DNA from: [Clostridium] celerecrescens 18A
Lineage (GTDB): Bacteria > Bacillota > Clostridia > Lachnospirales > Lachnospiraceae
NCBI RefSeq assembly: GCF_002797975.1
Contig: NZ_PGET01000001.1
Span: 806,001-870,000, forward strand
Reading direction: 5' to 3'
DNA: 64,000 nucleotides
Shown here: one piece after another, positions 26,221 through 35,433 of the stretch
How the letters are laid out: each line of letters opens with the position of its first letter
How positions within the stretch are numbered: the stretch's first letter is position 1
Notes under the pieces: model-generated
What the model was told of the DNA's origin: nothing
Database searches by the model: none
What the model saw: the letters and a program-made list of their open reading frames with translations, nothing else
Translations under genes and position numbers: made by a program

Positions 26221-26904
26221 ATGACCGTGATAGGGACTATTGTAAATACAGCTGCGATTCTGACCGGCAGTTTAATCGGTACTTGTGTGAAAAAGGGGAT
26301 CGAAGAGAAATATCAGGATGCATTATATAATGCCATGGGACTTTCCGCCTGCGGACTGGGCATTCATGCAGTCGTGCAGAATATGCCAAAAAGCAGCTTT
26401 CCTGTGCTCTTTATCATCAGCCTTGCAGCAGGCAGCCTCTTTGGCGCAAGGTTAAATCTGGTGGAGAGGTTTGATCGGGTGGTAGCCCGCTTTTCAAAAG
26501 GAGATCTGGGCCAGGGGCTGTCTACGGCCATATTGCTGTTTTGCATCGGAACGCTTTCGATTTTAGGACCCATGGAGAGCGCGCTTCATGGAGACAATAC
26601 TTATCTTTTTACAAATGCAACTTTGGATTTTGTTACCTCCATGGTTCTGGCATCCACCTATGGGATCGGGATTGCATTGTCAGCAGTGGTACTGTTTTTG
26701 TGGCAGGGAAGCATTTATCTTTTTTCCGGCTGCCTGTCTGTCTTTTTAACTCCCGAATTATTAACCGAGATTTCGCTTGTTGGCGGTTTTTTAATCTTTA
26801 GCTCCGGTCTTTCCATATTAAAAATCAAGGATTGTAAGGCGTTAAATATGCTTCCTTCTTTATTGGTGCCAGTCTTATGGTTTTTAATAAAAGCCATTCT
26901 CTAA
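26221..26904 (+). CDS. DUF554 family membrane protein
   Basis: A 227-residue integral membrane protein with about six to seven helices. DUF554 signatures: GTIVNTAAILTGSLIG at the N-terminus, GLSACGLGIHAV, and ILLFCIGTLSILGPMESALHGD (key parts CIGTLSILGPM and SALHGD). Relatives (YdfK, YqgA) are described as possible transporters, without proof. GAGAGGA upstream of ATG 26221 fixes the start; an in-frame upstream extension covers the promoter and is rejected. Confidence 0.85.
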   Translation: MTVIGTIVNTAAILTGSLIGTCVKKGIEEKYQDALYNAMGLSACGLGIHAVVQNMPKSSFPVLFIISLAAGSLFGARLNLVERFDRVVARFSKGDLGQGLSTAILLFCIGTLSILGPMESALHGDNTYLFTNATLDFVTSMVLASTYGIGIALSAVVLFLWQGSIYLFSGCLSVFLTPELLTEISLVGGFLIFSSGLSILKIKDCKALNMLPSLLVPVLWFLIKAIL

Positions 26905-26938
26905 AGGAAAAGGCTCTAAGTATGCCGAAAGGAAATTG

Positions 26939-26967
26939 TTGACAAGCCGGTAAAATGAGTGTATCTT
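26939..26967 (+). promoter_or_regulatory. Promoter of aroE
   Basis: TTGACA at 26939-26944 and TATCTT at 26962-26967, 17 bp apart. Confidence 0.6.
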
Positions 26968-27034
26968 ATCGTTAATACAGACGTACCTTTACGCCCGGGA
27001 AAGATGGGCAATAGAGTGAGAAGGAGAAAAAACG

Positions 27035-27904
27035 ATGGAAAAAAGAATTTCGGGAAAAACAGGTTTGCTAGGTTTGATTGGTTCGCCGGTAGGACATTCC
27101 GGATCACCGGCTATGTATAATTACTGTTTTGAGAAGCTTGGGCTGGATTACGCATATCTTGCCTTTGATATCAAGGTAGAAGAGGTTGAGAAAGCAATTG
27201 ATGCCATAAAAACACTCCGCATGAGGGGCTGCAACGTGACTATGCCCTGTAAAAATGAAGCTGTGAAATACATGGATGAACTATCGCCCGCCGCCCGTAT
27301 CATAGGCGCGGTCAATACCATAGTAAATGAAGAGGGAAGGCTGATCGGACATATTACAGATGGTCAGGGCTTTGTAGATAATCTCCGGGATCACGGAGTA
27401 GAAATCGCTGGCAGGAAGATCATTGTATGCGGCGGAGGCGGAGCGGCAGCCGCTATCCAGGTGCAGTGCGCCTTAGAGGGAGCCAGGGAAATTTCTGTTT
27501 TTAACATAAAGGATGCATTCTTTGAAAGAACCCTTCAAACCGCTGAAAAGATCAGGCAGGAAAAGCCGGAATGCGTTGTTAATGTATATGACATTGCGGA
27601 TAATGAAACGATGAGAGAAGAGATCGCTTCCAGTGATATTTTGGCGAATGCCACCATTGTTGGAATGAAGCCAATGGATCAGGAGAGCGTTGTAAAGGAT
27701 GTGACCATGTTCCACCCTGGCTTAGTCGTAGTTGATGCGGTGTATAATCCAAAGGAAACGAAGATGTTAAGAGAGGCAAAGGCTGCCGGCTGTACATGCA
27801 TTGACGGACAGGGAATGCTTGTGTGGCAGGGGGCTGAGGCCTTTAAACTCTATACAGGACAGGAGATGCCTGTACAGGAAGTGAAAGATCTGTTTTTTAG
27901 TTAA
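27035..27904 (+). CDS. aroE: Shikimate 5-dehydrogenase
   Basis: A 289-residue NADP(H)- or NAD(H)-dependent enzyme reducing 3-dehydroshikimate to shikimate. Substrate-domain motifs: GSPVGHSGSPAMYNY, GCNVTMPCKNEAV (catalytic Lys), GAVNTIVNEEGRLIG and TDGQGF (catalytic Asp). The Rossmann fold has VCGGGGAAAAIQ. C-terminal VVDAVYNPKETKML and GQGMLVWQGAEAF are typical. Met in place of the usual Pro-His next to the catalytic Lys (TMPCKNE, usually TxPxK) is normal variation. The YdiB/quinate branch cannot be excluded. It is not next to other aro genes, but a chorismate mutase-shikimate kinase fusion is 27 kb away. Confidence 0.92.
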   Translation: MEKRISGKTGLLGLIGSPVGHSGSPAMYNYCFEKLGLDYAYLAFDIKVEEVEKAIDAIKTLRMRGCNVTMPCKNEAVKYMDELSPAARIIGAVNTIVNEEGRLIGHITDGQGFVDNLRDHGVEIAGRKIIVCGGGGAAAAIQVQCALEGAREISVFNIKDAFFERTLQTAEKIRQEKPECVVNVYDIADNETMREEIASSDILANATIVGMKPMDQESVVKDVTMFHPGLVVVDAVYNPKETKMLREAKAAGCTCIDGQGMLVWQGAEAFKLYTGQEMPVQEVKDLFFS

Positions 27905-27953
27905 TGAGTTTCCTAAGATAAGCTTAGGAAAGGGCTTTCAAGGGTGATGACTG

Positions 27954-28943
27954 ATGAATATTTATGATATTGCGGCAGAAGCAAAAACTTCCATATCTTC
28001 GGTTTCCCGTGTCTTAAACAATAAAGGAAATGTAAATCTGGAGATACGGAAGCGTGTGGAAGAGGTTCTGAAGAAATACGATTATAAGCCCAGCGCCATT
28101 GCAAGGGGTCTGGTCTCAAAGACCATGAAAAGCATAGCCATCCTGACAGTGGATGTAAGAGTGACTCATTATGCCCGGATGATTTATGTGATTGAGCAGG
28201 AGTTCAGCAACAGAGGTTATAACGTGACGGTGTGTAACACAGGAGTCTCCATAGAAAAATGTAAAAAATACATGGAGATCCTGTCAGAAAAGCAGGTTGA
28301 CGGTATCGTGCTCATTGGATCTATTTTCAATGAGCTGATCAACTATCCTGACATCACCTCTAAAATAAAGAACATCCCGGTAATCGTGGCCAACGGTAAG
28401 GTGAACCTGCCTGATTTTTATTCTGTTCAGGTAGATGACGCAAAAGGGATCAGGGCCGCAGTGGACTATCTGTATGACAAGGGACACCGGGAGCTGGTTT
28501 ATGTTTATGACCTGGAAACCGACAGCGGGCGGGCAAAACGGCAGGGATTTTTGGAAGCTATGAAGCTTCATGACATCCCTGAGGCGGAAAAACGAGTGAT
28601 ATCCAGCAAACATGGCCTGGAGGGCGGGCGAAAAGCTGCTGAGATTCTGTGTTCCTCTGGTATAAGTTTTACCGGTGTAGTGTGCGGAGAAGACATTACT
28701 GCCATTGGACTGATGAAGGGTTTAAAAAAACAAGGCTTTTCCATTCCAGATCAGGTGGTGATCACCGGATGCAACAATTCACCGGACTCTCTGATCTGTG
28801 AGCCGGAGCTTACGACTATCGATAATAAACCGGAATTACTGGGCGGACTATGTGCCCAGCTTTTACAGGAGGTTCTTGAAGGAAAGATGTCAGCTTCCAA
28901 CCTGGCAATCCAGCCGGAACTGATTACGCGGGGAACCACATGA
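27954..28943 (+). CDS. LacI family transcriptional regulator
   Basis: A 329-residue repressor-type protein. Residues 1-50 form the helix-turn-helix (MNIYDIAAEAKTSISSVSRV, then LNNKGNVNLEIRKRV) plus the hinge YKPSAIARGL. Residues 60-329 are the periplasmic-binding-protein-like sensor domain. AAGGGTG precedes the ATG. Two LacI-type palindromes with a central CG lie downstream of it, in front of the dlgD gene (29048-29059 and 29187-29198), so dlgD and the following enzymes are the likely targets. The ligand is unknown; the neighbouring sugar-acid reductase suggests a uronate or similar metabolite. Confidence 0.9.
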   Translation: MNIYDIAAEAKTSISSVSRVLNNKGNVNLEIRKRVEEVLKKYDYKPSAIARGLVSKTMKSIAILTVDVRVTHYARMIYVIEQEFSNRGYNVTVCNTGVSIEKCKKYMEILSEKQVDGIVLIGSIFNELINYPDITSKIKNIPVIVANGKVNLPDFYSVQVDDAKGIRAAVDYLYDKGHRELVYVYDLETDSGRAKRQGFLEAMKLHDIPEAEKRVISSKHGLEGGRKAAEILCSSGISFTGVVCGEDITAIGLMKGLKKQGFSIPDQVVITGCNNSPDSLICEPELTTIDNKPELLGGLCAQLLQEVLEGKMSASNLAIQPELITRGTT

Positions 28944-28987
28944 CAGGGGGAAGTGTTATCTGGACAAGATATAAAAATGCTTTTTTA

Positions 28988-29038
28988 TGCGGCAGCCTAT
29001 TTTCTGAGAGTATTAGAAGATAAGCGCCGTTTTTTTTG
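28988..29038 (+). terminator. Terminator after the LacI-type regulator
   Basis: GCGGC with the inner TATTTTCT pairs with AGAAGATA and GCCG, followed by T8. The remaining 363-bp gap 28944-29306 holds two operators and a promoter, listed separately. Confidence 0.65.
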
Positions 29039-29047
29039 ATATGTTGA

Positions 29048-29059
29048 GAAAACGCTTTT
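29048..29059. promoter_or_regulatory. Second LacI/CcpA-type operator-like palindrome
   Basis: GAAAACGCTTTT differs at two positions from the promoter-proximal operator GAAAGCGCTTTC. The two centres are about 139 bp apart, a distance compatible with looping. Confidence 0.45.
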
Positions 29060-29150
29060 AAGAGAATTAAATGCATTCAACCTTTTCATTATAAACAAGC
29101 CCCTGAAATGTATATAAAATACTAATAAAAGAAAGATAATCAGGTTTTTA

Positions 29151-29198
29151 TTGACATATAGGTTAATGCTGTTATAATAACTACATGAAAGCGCTTTC
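29151..29198 (+). promoter_or_regulatory. Promoter of dlgD with operator over the start site
   Basis: TTGACA (29151-29156) and TATAAT (29173-29178), 16 bp apart, are both perfect. The palindrome GAAAGCGCTTTC (29187-29198), within TGAAAGCGCTTTCT, covers the expected start site near 29185. This is the pattern of a cre/CcpA site or of a LacI-family operator with a CG centre. Confidence 0.75.
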
Positions 29199-29306
29199 TT
29201 GTATGCGCCTGCAGCTTGTACATCTTCGCATCTTACGGCATTATCATAAAGGAAGATGATAATGAGATACCCGGCGCAACGGAGCGAAAAAAGGAGAATA
29301 AAGAGC

Positions 29307-30314
29307 ATGAGAGTACAGTATGAGGACTTATTAAAAAAATTTCAGAGGATTTTAGAGAGCAGAGGGTTTTCGGCAGAACATGCAGAAGGGGCAGCCGCCG
29401 TATTTGCCAAAAACAGCCTGGACGGTGTTTACTCCCATGGCATAAACCGTTTTCCAAGAGTGGTCAGCTACCTGGACAAGGGGGAAATCAATGCAGCAGC
29501 CATTGCCACCTGTGAATCATCTATGGGGACCATAGAACGCTGGAATGGTCATCGGGGATTTGGTCCTTTGAACGCAAAGCTTGCTATGGACCGGGCATGT
29601 GAACTTGCAAAAGAGCATGGCGCAGGCGTTGTTGCCCTTGGTAATAACAACCACTGGATGCGAGGCGGAAGCTATGGATGGCAGGCGGCTGATGCAGGCT
29701 GTATCGGAATCTGCTGGTCCAACACCATGCCCAACATGCCTGCATGGGGTGGCAAGGACAGAAGGATCGGAAATAACCCTATCATCATGGCAGTTCCCAG
29801 AAGCAATGGAAAGCATGCTGTCATTGACTGTGCAGTATCCCAGTTCTCCTATGGAAAGATTGAAGAGGCAAGGCTAAAGGGACAGAATCTTCCGGTTCCA
29901 GGCGGATATGATACAAGTGGAAATATCACCACAGATCCGGCAGAAATTGAAAAAACATGGAGAGTCCTTCCTATGGGCTACTGGAAGGGAAGCGGGATCT
30001 CCGTTGCTCTTGACTTAATTGCAACGGTACTCACCAATGGAAACTCCGTAAGAAAGATCGGCACCTTTGGAGATGAAGTAGGATTGTCCCAGGTGATGAT
30101 CGCGATTGATCCGGGTAAATTTAATTCCGTGGAAGAGACAGATTCCATTGTGGATGAGATCTTAAAGGACATCAAGTCCTCTGTGCCGGCTGCAGAAGGC
30201 GGGGAAGTATTCTATCCGGGCGAGCTGGAATTAAAGACAAGAGAAGACAATTTAAAGAACGGCATCCCGGTGATAGAGGAGGTATGGGAAACCTTAAACT
30301 CCCTGGAGATATAA
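29307..30314 (+). CDS. dlgD: 2,3-diketo-L-gulonate reductase (YiaK-like malate/lactate dehydrogenase family)
   Basis: A 335-residue NAD(P)-dependent reductase of the malate/L-lactate dehydrogenase family. The sequence parallels E. coli YiaK closely: SLDGVYSHGINRFPR, GNNNHWMRGGSYGWQAA, CIGICWSNT, MPAWGGKDRRIGNNP and LPMGYWKGSGISVALD. DlgD reduces 2,3-diketo-L-gulonate to 3-keto-L-gulonate in the utilisation of ascorbate-like sugars; closely related enzymes reduce other 2-keto acids, so the substrate is inferred. AAGGAGA precedes ATG 29307. No other ulaG/yiaK pathway genes are in the window. A terminator follows. Confidence 0.85.
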   Translation: MRVQYEDLLKKFQRILESRGFSAEHAEGAAAVFAKNSLDGVYSHGINRFPRVVSYLDKGEINAAAIATCESSMGTIERWNGHRGFGPLNAKLAMDRACELAKEHGAGVVALGNNNHWMRGGSYGWQAADAGCIGICWSNTMPNMPAWGGKDRRIGNNPIIMAVPRSNGKHAVIDCAVSQFSYGKIEEARLKGQNLPVPGGYDTSGNITTDPAEIEKTWRVLPMGYWKGSGISVALDLIATVLTNGNSVRKIGTFGDEVGLSQVMIAIDPGKFNSVEETDSIVDEILKDIKSSVPAAEGGEVFYPGELELKTREDNLKNGIPVIEEVWETLNSLEI

Positions 30315-30324
30315 GGTATAAGAA

Positions 30325-30364
30325 AGGTTCAAAGGATCGGTTGCGGTTCTTTGGACCTTTTTTT
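30325..30364 (+). terminator. Terminator after dlgD
   Basis: AAAGGTTCAAAG and CTTTGGACCTTT form a nearly perfect stem followed by T7. The rest of the 344-bp gap (30315-30658) is AT-rich; TATACT near 30547 may be a -10 box but its -35 is poor, and nothing else was recognised. Confidence 0.8.
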
Positions 30365-30658
30365 GTGCTATAATAGAATCGGCCATTCAATTCAGGCATT
30401 AAATGATAAAACGATCCTAATAAATTTCAAATGAGAAAAGATGATGAAAATATAAAAATCGTAAAATTCTGTAATAAATAAAATCAGAAAAATGAAGATA
30501 TTGCCAAAAACCTTAAGATGATTTATTTTTACGCCGGTCCATAAATGCTATACTTTTTATATAACGAAACGCCATAATTCCGCTGTTTTATCGTAAGTGC
30601 TAATGGGTTCAGAATGAACGGATATGGGCGTAAAAAAAAGTAAGGGGGATCTTTTCTT

Positions 30659-33600
30659 ATGCTTAAAAGCAGCAGGCTTTTCAAAAGAAAAGCGGCTGGC
30701 ATGATGGCAGCAGTGATGATGATCGGCATCTTGCCCGTGAATGTGATCGGATTTGCTGATGTCCTGGAAATGTCGCCGGACAGCTATGAAGACTTGGATG
30801 AACTCAAGGCGACAAGGTCCAATGCCAGCTATGCCACTGCATCCAATGCACAGAAAACACAGGAACTGCAGGAAGAGGGAACGGTGTATTATGTGGATGC
30901 CAAAAACGGCAATGACAGTGGAGACGGAAAAACAGAAGAGACTGCGTGGAAGACCTTTGACAGGGTCAATTCCAAAACCTTTCTACCAGGAGACAAGATA
31001 CTGTTAAAAGCGGACTGCATCTGGAATCAGGCACTGAATCCCAAAGGAAGCGGCCGGGAGGGAGCGCCCATCATCATTGATACATACGGAGAAGGCAGCC
31101 GCCCTTTGATTAACGGCAATGGCACCTCCGGACCTTCTATTACCGGCGCAGTAACGATTTATAACGAAGAGTACTGGGAAATTTACAACCTGGAAGTGAC
31201 GAATCTGGAAAATACGGATAAGATGGGAGAAGCCATGGACAGCGGCACCAGTGAACGTGCCGGGATCCTGATCTATTCTTCCAATCAGAAAAAGATATAC
31301 AAACACATTACCGTGAAGAATTGTTACGTACACGATGTCAACTCCAACTTCAAAGGCGGAAAAACTTCCGGCGGCATTATCGTTATGGGCCATTACCTGG
31401 ACAAGGACGGAAACAGGGTCACCATTGATGACAGCGGCAATCTGACCGCCAAAGCCATGGGACGGGCTGCTTTTGAGGAGGTGGTGATTGAGGGGAATTA
31501 TGTAAAGAATGTGGCGATTGAGGGAATCCGGAATAAATGCAATACAGATATATCCGGTTCCGGCTGGGGGAAAAACGAATTCCTTAAAAACTATTCCAAT
31601 GTAACCATTCGTAATAATTATCTGGAAAATGTCGTAGGTGACGGCATCGTTCTGACGGAAACCAAAGGCGGACTGATCGAGGGAAACATGGTGAATTCTT
31701 CCTGCGGCTTTGACCGGGGTGCAGTAAACTACGCCCAGTGCTGGACCATGTTTGCTGATGACGTCACCGTACAGTACAATGAAGTTTACGGCAACCGGTA
31801 CGGGTACGATGACGGCGAGGCCTTTGATTCCGATATGATGAATGTGGACAATATTTTCCAATACAATTTAAGCCATGACTGCGGCGGCGGTGTCATGCTG
31901 TTTATGTCGAGCCAGAAAAATACCATATTCCGTTATAATATAAGCATTAATGACGGTACAGGCACTTATCCTGGGGAAAGCAGGATGCAGCAGCAGACCT
32001 TCCATTATGACAATACATCTTCTGCAGGACCCGGCGTAGGAAAAATTTATAACAATACCATCGTTGTCTTTGGAGAAGATAAAAAAACTTCACTGTTTGG
32101 CGGAATGAGCAAAAGAACTTGTTTTGTAGATTTCAAAAACAATATTGTTCTGGCCAAGGATGGAGCAACCATTGACTTTGCAGTTTTAGCCCAGGGATCC
32201 ACCATCCATAATGACAGCGTGATAGAAAATAACTGTTTTTACCCGGATACCATTGCAAACACCAGTGCCGGACCTGTTTTGAATAAGGAGAGCCTGGAAG
32301 CCAAAGGAAATATATTTAAGGATCCCATGCTGATCGATTATAAGGCGGGAAAGGATTATTCCAAATTTAAGTATCCTCTGGAGGAACTGGAAGACCTTAT
32401 GAATTCCGATTTTACCAAAGACAGGATCCAGATGCTGGCAGAGCCGTATCAGCTGACGGAGGGATCGCCCTGTATCCGCGCCGGTCAGAGGCTCGAAGGC
32501 ATGCCTACGGAAGATATTATGGGCAATATCATTGCCGGACGTGTGGATATAGGCGCTCTGGAATATTCCAGTGAGGATGAGCTGGCAGAGGAAGTGGAGG
32601 AGGTTCATATTGTAACGACTCCCGGAGTTGTGCCGAAACTTCCGGCAACCTTAAAGATCATTCTGGACGGGGAATCCTATGATTATCCGGTTAAGTGGGA
32701 TGAACTGACAAAGGAAGACTGCATGCAGGCGGGAGTAATTGAACTTGACGGAGTCCTTCCGGGTTTATCCAATCAGGTTGTGGCTTCTGTCATTGTGGCA
32801 GATGCACCGGAACGCTTTGAGCCGGTTGAAGTATGGACGTTTGCAGGAATCTACCCGGTACTCCCTGATAAGGTTACAGCTGAATTTACAGGCGGTTTGA
32901 CCCTGGAGCTTGGGGTGACATGGGAAACGATTACCCTGGAACAGTATTCCCGTGAAGGTGAAATCACGGTAGAAGGGACTGTTTCTGGTCTGAAGGATAG
33001 ATGCGCGGCAAAGGTAACGGTCATCGGTGAACTGGGAGATGGAACAAGCGTAAAGGAAAAGGTGGCTTCAAAGGATGCCTATACCCAGCAAAGCGACGGA
33101 AATAAGGCTTACGGAAGCTCCGACCCCAATGTTATTAAGATTAAAACAGCCAATAACTCACCTTCCTATACAAGAAATGGGCTGATCGGCTTTGATTTAA
33201 GTGATGAAGAGCAGATGCTAAGATCGGCCTCCAGCATTACCATAAAGCTGCAGATGACAAGACCTGTTTCGGAGGCGGATTATAAAACCATAAACAATCA
33301 TTTTTATCTCAAGGTTTATGAGGTGGATGACGTTTGGAATGAAGGAACGGTTACGTGGAATTCCTCTCCCAATGTTTCTTCTGAAAACCTGGTAATCAAA
33401 AATAAAAAAATCGTGTATGCCAATATCCGGGATGTCCATGAGAATATGGTGGAACTGGATGTGACCGATTGGGTAAAGAATGCCTATGCAAAGAATGGAC
33501 AGACAAAGTATTCCTTCCTTATGACAACCGATTATTTTGGTGAGTATGCAAACGGTGACAATGGCGGCATTGATTTCGCATCCAAAGAGGCAAGCGGAAA

Positions 33601-35374
33601 GATGGCTCCTACTATGGTTTTAAGCAATGTTTACGAAAGGTCGGTGGAAGCTGTTTCCGTATCAACACCGGCAGGGAAGACTCCTGTTCTGCCTGAGACG
33701 GTATCAGTCAGTTACTCAAGCGGAGAACAAAAGAATGTCATTGTGGAATGGAACAGCATAGATTCCGCAAATTACCAGAGCGAGGGGAACTTTGTGGTGT
33801 ATGGAAAAGCGAATGGGGTGAGGCTTCCCATAAGGTGTACGGTTTATGTTATGGAGGCGATGCATAAAGTCGTCTCGGTCAGAGATATTGCACCGATTAT
33901 CCAGCTGGTTGGAACGCCATGGGAGGAACTGGGACTTCCGGGGACCGCAGCAGCACTGTTAGATAATGGGCAGGAAGCGGAAGTACCCATTTCATACTGG
34001 TTCCCGGATCATGCTTATGACCCGGAAAAGGTATTCACCTATACCTGCATCGGTTATCTGGATCTTACCGGCCATGATACAATTGAAAATCCGAATCAGA
34101 AGTTTGCAGCGGTAACCGTGAACATCATTGAACCGGAAGACAAGAATGCACTCCTTGTTCTCTATACCGAAGCGGCGGATCTGGTCAATCAAGGCGCTTT
34201 GGATAAACTGACCGATGTGGCTAAAAACCGTTTTATAAAGGCATTCGACCAGGCCGCTTTCGTACTGATCAATACGAAGGCAACCGAATCAGAAGTACAT
34301 AAGGCATATGTCAGTTTGATGGAGGCAATCTGGTATCTTGTTTCAGAAGAGAATTTAAAGCCCGATACTTCCGCCCTCCGGGATCTGGTGCTCATAGCGG
34401 AATCCAAGAACAAGAAGGATTACACCGAGGAGTCCTATGAGGAATTAAAGGATGCTCTTTCAGAAGCTAAGTCTGTTTTAAAGGATAAGACTCTTACAAA
34501 GGGCGAACAGGACCGGGTAGATCTGGCATATGACAATTTGAAAGAGGCTGTTGAAGGCCTGGAATTTAGCGGGAATTCGGGAACGGAAACCAGGATTGTC
34601 ACAGGAATTGAAATTATCGCATTACCGAATCAAATAAAATACAAAACAGGAGAGCGAATCAGTCATTTCGGCCTAAAGGTGGCTGCCGTGTACAGTGATG
34701 GATCATTAAAAGTCATAAATGGCTATGAGATATCAGATGTAAGCACTTCGGTTCCGGGGGTAAAGGATGTGATCATCACTTATCGTACATCGGTCAATAA
34801 TGCCATTAAAGTGTTCACAGACGTCTTCCAGATAACGGTGATAAAGGAGACTTCCCAGGGAAGCGGTTCCGGCAGCTCGGGAGGAGGCTCGTCTTCTAAA
34901 AGGACTGGGGCCAGTATCAGCGGACAATGGCAGAAGGTCAATGAAACGGCATGGAGATTTTTAAAGGCTGACAAGACCTATGCTTCCGACGAATGGGCAA
35001 AAATCAATGGGAAATGGTACTGGTTCGATAAAGACGGCATGATGCAGACCGGATGGATCGTGGATCAGGGCATCTGGTATAGGCTAAGCCAGGAGGGTTC
35101 CATGGAGTCGGGCTGGGTAAAGGAAGAAACTGACGGGTACTGGTATTACCTTGATGAGTCCGGCGCCATGAGAACCGGCTGGGTTCTTATCAATGGAATC
35201 TGGTATTACTTTAACTCTGTCACACAGGGGGAAACCGGCTGGCATAAAACAGAAGACGGCAAATGGGGACATCAGACTGGAGAAAGCGGAAGCAGACCAA
35301 TAGGAGCCCTTAGTACCAATACCACAACGGCTGACGGATATCGGGTGGATAATAACGGAGCCTGGGTCCAGTGA
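30659..35374 (+). CDS. Secreted right-handed beta-helix protein with CBM96, Ig-like and cell-wall-binding repeats
   Basis: A 1571-residue secreted protein after AAGGGGG. Order: signal peptide (1-33); a spacer with ATASNA-like residues; right-handed parallel beta-helix of the pectate-lyase/DUF1565 type (about 75-640, starting YYVDAKNGNDSGDGKT, with repeated N-x-x-x-N turns such as NVTIRNNYLENVVGDGI and a final GRVDIGALEY); two Big_4 Ig domains (645-790); a DNRLRE domain, the CBM96 family (797-985), with YEVDDVWNEGTVTWNSSP and LDVTDWVKNA; two more Big_4-like domains; two FIVAR helical modules (1161-1310); one Big_3 (1315-1390); a Gly/Ser linker; and about five cell-wall-binding repeats. Polysaccharide lyase or epimerase activity is likely, substrate unknown. 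It may be co-transcribed with the PL8 gene. Confidence 0.85.
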   Translation: MLKSSRLFKRKAAGMMAAVMMIGILPVNVIGFADVLEMSPDSYEDLDELKATRSNASYATASNAQKTQELQEEGTVYYVDAKNGNDSGDGKTEETAWKTFDRVNSKTFLPGDKILLKADCIWNQALNPKGSGREGAPIIIDTYGEGSRPLINGNGTSGPSITGAVTIYNEEYWEIYNLEVTNLENTDKMGEAMDSGTSERAGILIYSSNQKKIYKHITVKNCYVHDVNSNFKGGKTSGGIIVMGHYLDKDGNRVTIDDSGNLTAKAMGRAAFEEVVIEGNYVKNVAIEGIRNKCNTDISGSGWGKNEFLKNYSNVTIRNNYLENVVGDGIVLTETKGGLIEGNMVNSSCGFDRGAVNYAQCWTMFADDVTVQYNEVYGNRYGYDDGEAFDSDMMNVDNIFQYNLSHDCGGGVMLFMSSQKNTIFRYNISINDGTGTYPGESRMQQQTFHYDNTSSAGPGVGKIYNNTIVVFGEDKKTSLFGGMSKRTCFVDFKNNIVLAKDGATIDFAVLAQGSTIHNDSVIENNCFYPDTIANTSAGPVLNKESLEAKGNIFKDPMLIDYKAGKDYSKFKYPLEELEDLMNSDFTKDRIQMLAEPYQLTEGSPCIRAGQRLEGMPTEDIMGNIIAGRVDIGALEYSSEDELAEEVEEVHIVTTPGVVPKLPATLKIILDGESYDYPVKWDELTKEDCMQAGVIELDGVLPGLSNQVVASVIVADAPERFEPVEVWTFAGIYPVLPDKVTAEFTGGLTLELGVTWETITLEQYSREGEITVEGTVSGLKDRCAAKVTVIGELGDGTSVKEKVASKDAYTQQSDGNKAYGSSDPNVIKIKTANNSPSYTRNGLIGFDLSDEEQMLRSASSITIKLQMTRPVSEADYKTINNHFYLKVYEVDDVWNEGTVTWNSSPNVSSENLVIKNKKIVYANIRDVHENMVELDVTDWVKNAYAKNGQTKYSFLMTTDYFGEYANGDNGGIDFASKEASGKMAPTMVLSNVYERSVEAVSVSTPAGKTPVLPETVSVSYSSGEQKNVIVEWNSIDSANYQSEGNFVVYGKANGVRLPIRCTVYVMEAMHKVVSVRDIAPIIQLVGTPWEELGLPGTAAALLDNGQEAEVPISYWFPDHAYDPEKVFTYTCIGYLDLTGHDTIENPNQKFAAVTVNIIEPEDKNALLVLYTEAADLVNQGALDKLTDVAKNRFIKAFDQAAFVLINTKATESEVHKAYVSLMEAIWYLVSEENLKPDTSALRDLVLIAESKNKKDYTEESYEELKDALSEAKSVLKDKTLTKGEQDRVDLAYDNLKEAVEGLEFSGNSGTETRIVTGIEIIALPNQIKYKTGERISHFGLKVAAVYSDGSLKVINGYEISDVSTSVPGVKDVIITYRTSVNNAIKVFTDVFQITVIKETSQGSGSGSSGGGSSSKRTGASISGQWQKVNETAWRFLKADKTYASDEWAKINGKWYWFDKDGMMQTGWIVDQGIWYRLSQEGSMESGWVKEETDGYWYYLDESGAMRTGWVLINGIWYYFNSVTQGETGWHKTEDGKWGHQTGESGSRPIGALSTNTTTADGYRVDNNGAWVQ

Positions 35375-35382
35375 TAATTTAA

Positions 35383-35410
35383 CCTGAAAGAGGGATTCTC
35401 CTCTTTCAGG
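35383..35410 (+). other. Intercistronic hairpin
   Basis: CCTGAAAGAGG and CCTCTTTCAGG form an 11-bp perfect stem with a 6-nt loop between the beta-helix and PL8 genes. No T-run follows, so it may shape mRNA stability or processing and not end transcription. Confidence 0.6.
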
Positions 35411-35433
35411 GACCATTTGGGGGAAGCGGTCTT

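Noticed and set aside
27911..27929. Inverted repeat TCCTAAG/CTTAGGA after aroE
   Set aside because: No T-run, only 7 bp, and it is close to the LacI start; not enough to call a terminator or operator.
31004..31861. 285-codon ORF on the minus strand inside the beta-helix gene
   Set aside because: It is antisense to a convincing secreted protein, has no ribosome site, and its translation resembles no known family; such ORFs arise from codon bias of the sense gene.
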